NCBI GenBank assembly: GCA_963845445.1
Contig: CAWJSE010000002.1
Location: 3,286,001 to 3,350,000, forward strand
Direction of reading: 5' to 3'
Source: JABDBL01 sp963845445
GTDB lineage: Bacteria > Cyanobacteriota > Vampirovibrionia > Obscuribacterales > Obscuribacteraceae
Length of the DNA stretch: 64,000 bases
The translations under genes were made by a program, and so were the position numbers. The notes under the pieces are model-generated. The model ran no database searches, had not been told where the DNA came from, and was given only the letters and a program-made list of their open reading frames with translations. Below, piece after piece: positions 63,249-64,000 of this stretch (positions within the stretch are counted from its first letter, which is position 1; each line of letters opens with the position of its first letter).

Positions 63249-63373
63249 AATTACCTCAGCTCCAATTACCTCAGCTCCAATTACCTCAGCTCCAATTACC
63301 TCAGCTCCAATTACCTCAGCTCCAATTACCTCAGCTCCAATTACCTCAGCTCCAATTACCTCAGCTCCAATTA
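63245..63373. repeat. 15-bp tandem repeat upstream of tRNA-Ser
   Basis: CTCCAATTACCTCAG repeats eight times (63245-63364) plus a 9-nt partial. The first unit includes the first four bases of the tRNA (as complement), so the array appears to have grown from the tRNA 5' boundary and now occupies its promoter region. 63374-63673 is AT-rich without a gene until GC-rich DNA starts near 63610. Confidence 0.92.
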
Positions 63374-63673
63374 AGCAAGCAACAATTACTCCAGCTTCAA
63401 AAACACTAAGCTCCTATAAAGTCTTGCTGCAAGCAACGAACTCTCCACTAAAAGCTTCGATTGTAAGCTCCAACTTCTACAAACCTCATTACAAGCCTTG
63501 TTGAGAGAACCGAAAGAGAATTATAGCCACTATTATGGCCAAAATAGAAATGCTAATAAAAAGAAAAAAACAAAAATATAGCTAACCGCCAAAATAGGGT
63601 AAAAAAAGAAACAGGTCAGAAAAACGGCATAGCCGTCGTCCCGACCCGCCTCAGTTCTTCGTCCTGCGGCTCA

Positions 63674-63823
63674 TCAGTCGTCTATCTCGACTGTGATAAT
63701 CTCGAACCGTCGTCTCAGTCCGCCGCGTAGCACGACGTGAACGCCGTTCATTCCCCAGCAGACGAATACCAACGCCGCGATCAGTCGTACCGACCAGGTT
63801 AAGACCAATCCGATCCAACTCAT
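63674..63823 (-). CDS. Small membrane protein (island gene)
   Basis: 49 aa; ATG five nt after GTGGAGG. MSWIGLVLTWSVRLIAALVF plus VCWGMNGV is one transmembrane helix, followed by a basic LRGGLRRRFEII tail. The larger overlapping frame at 63651-63875 lacks a ribosome binding site and is rejected. Confidence 0.6.
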   Translation of the reverse strand: MSWIGLVLTWSVRLIAALVFVCWGMNGVHVVLRGGLRRRFEIITVEIDD

Positions 63824-63896
63824 GTCCGCCTCCACGAAAGGAAGTCAGGTCCGGCGGCTGCCCCATGTTAGACATCGCCGGGTGGAAAGAGAACGT

Positions 63897-64000
63897 TCAA
63901 CTCTGTGACAGTGTTTCATCCGGGTGTTCTTCAGTCTCCGCTCGGATGAGTGTTTCGAGGATGTTCTGAAGAAGGGCGATCACAAGCCCCGGCGGCTGGG
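63897..64000 (-). CDS. Partial gene running off the window
   Basis: C-terminal 33 residues (QPPGLVIALLQNILETLIRA, then ETEEHPDETLSQS) ending at TGA 63897-63899. It precedes the small membrane gene on the same strand. Family not recognisable. Confidence 0.45.
   Translation of the reverse strand, partial: QPPGLVIALLQNILETLIRAETEEHPDETLSQS

Noticed and set aside
63157..63504. 115-aa frame with repeated APITS units
   Set aside because: It is a translation of the tRNA-Ser gene followed by the 15-bp tandem repeat, not a protein gene.

Overview
The window alternates between two kinds of DNA. An AT-rich background carries ordinary bacterial genes: prmC, prfA, toxin-antitoxin pairs, DUF4143 ATPases, a Fic protein and tyrosine recombinases. 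About nine GC-rich islands, each roughly 0.5 to 8 kb, carry short genes of mostly unknown function with strong GGAGG-type ribosome binding sites and perfect GC-rich hairpins. All reading frames use TAA/TAG/TGA stops, so this is a bacterium using code 11. I cannot name it from sequence. The junctions are abrupt: near base 197 a MarR-type gene and a GC-rich gene are cut at the same point. The islands are either acquired DNA (phage, plasmid or other bacterial) or partly assembly chimeras. Three AT-rich insertion sequences sit inside GC-rich island genes, and two have clean 8-bp target duplications that restore the reading frame, so the islands have at least shared a cell with these ISs.

Layout. 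1-1.8 kb: island with an LRR protein. 1.8-6.2 kb: prmC, a DUF4143 ATPase, orphan ParD, and a HigB/HigA-type pair. 6.3-17.6 kb: the largest island, with zinc-ribbon and unknown genes, an IS256-split gene, a PPDK-like enzyme lacking its C-terminal barrel, and two ~850-nt homologous structured RNAs (14.64-15.51 and 16.45-17.30 kb). 17.9-28 kb: AT-rich genes separated by a short GTATCAnCAGT repeat (nucleotidyltransferase, ATPase, two variant tyrosine recombinases, a TPR gene). These are interrupted at 20.2-23.9 kb by an island with an S1-domain gene and a hexapeptide-repeat protein. 28.2-37.9 kb: islands with an SPFH protein, a lipoprotein split by an IS3 element, and a gene split by the second IS256 copy. 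38-42.8 kb: three toxin-antitoxin pairs around a second TPR/recombinase module. 43.2-47.7 kb: two small islands around prfA. 48.0-49.2 kb: Fic.

49.24-63.18 kb is a ~13.9-kb integrative element. It is bounded by a 24-bp direct repeat that is the 3' end of an intact tRNA-Ser(GGA), and it carries integrase, an excisionase-like HTH, a TetR regulator, a primase-polymerase/DUF3987 replication protein, iteron-like boxes, a second recombinase, a ParE pair, an IS5-like IS, a questin-oxidase-like gene and one GC-rich island. Beyond it are the tRNA, an 8-copy 15-bp tandem repeat and the start of another island.

At least eight genes, including essential prfA, carry single-base frameshifts, several of them in A or T runs. 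This points to homopolymer deletions in the assembly rather than eight independent pseudogenes. prfA lies upstream of prmC on the same strand but 41 kb away, as if the usual prfA-prmC pair had been split by accumulated accessory DNA.
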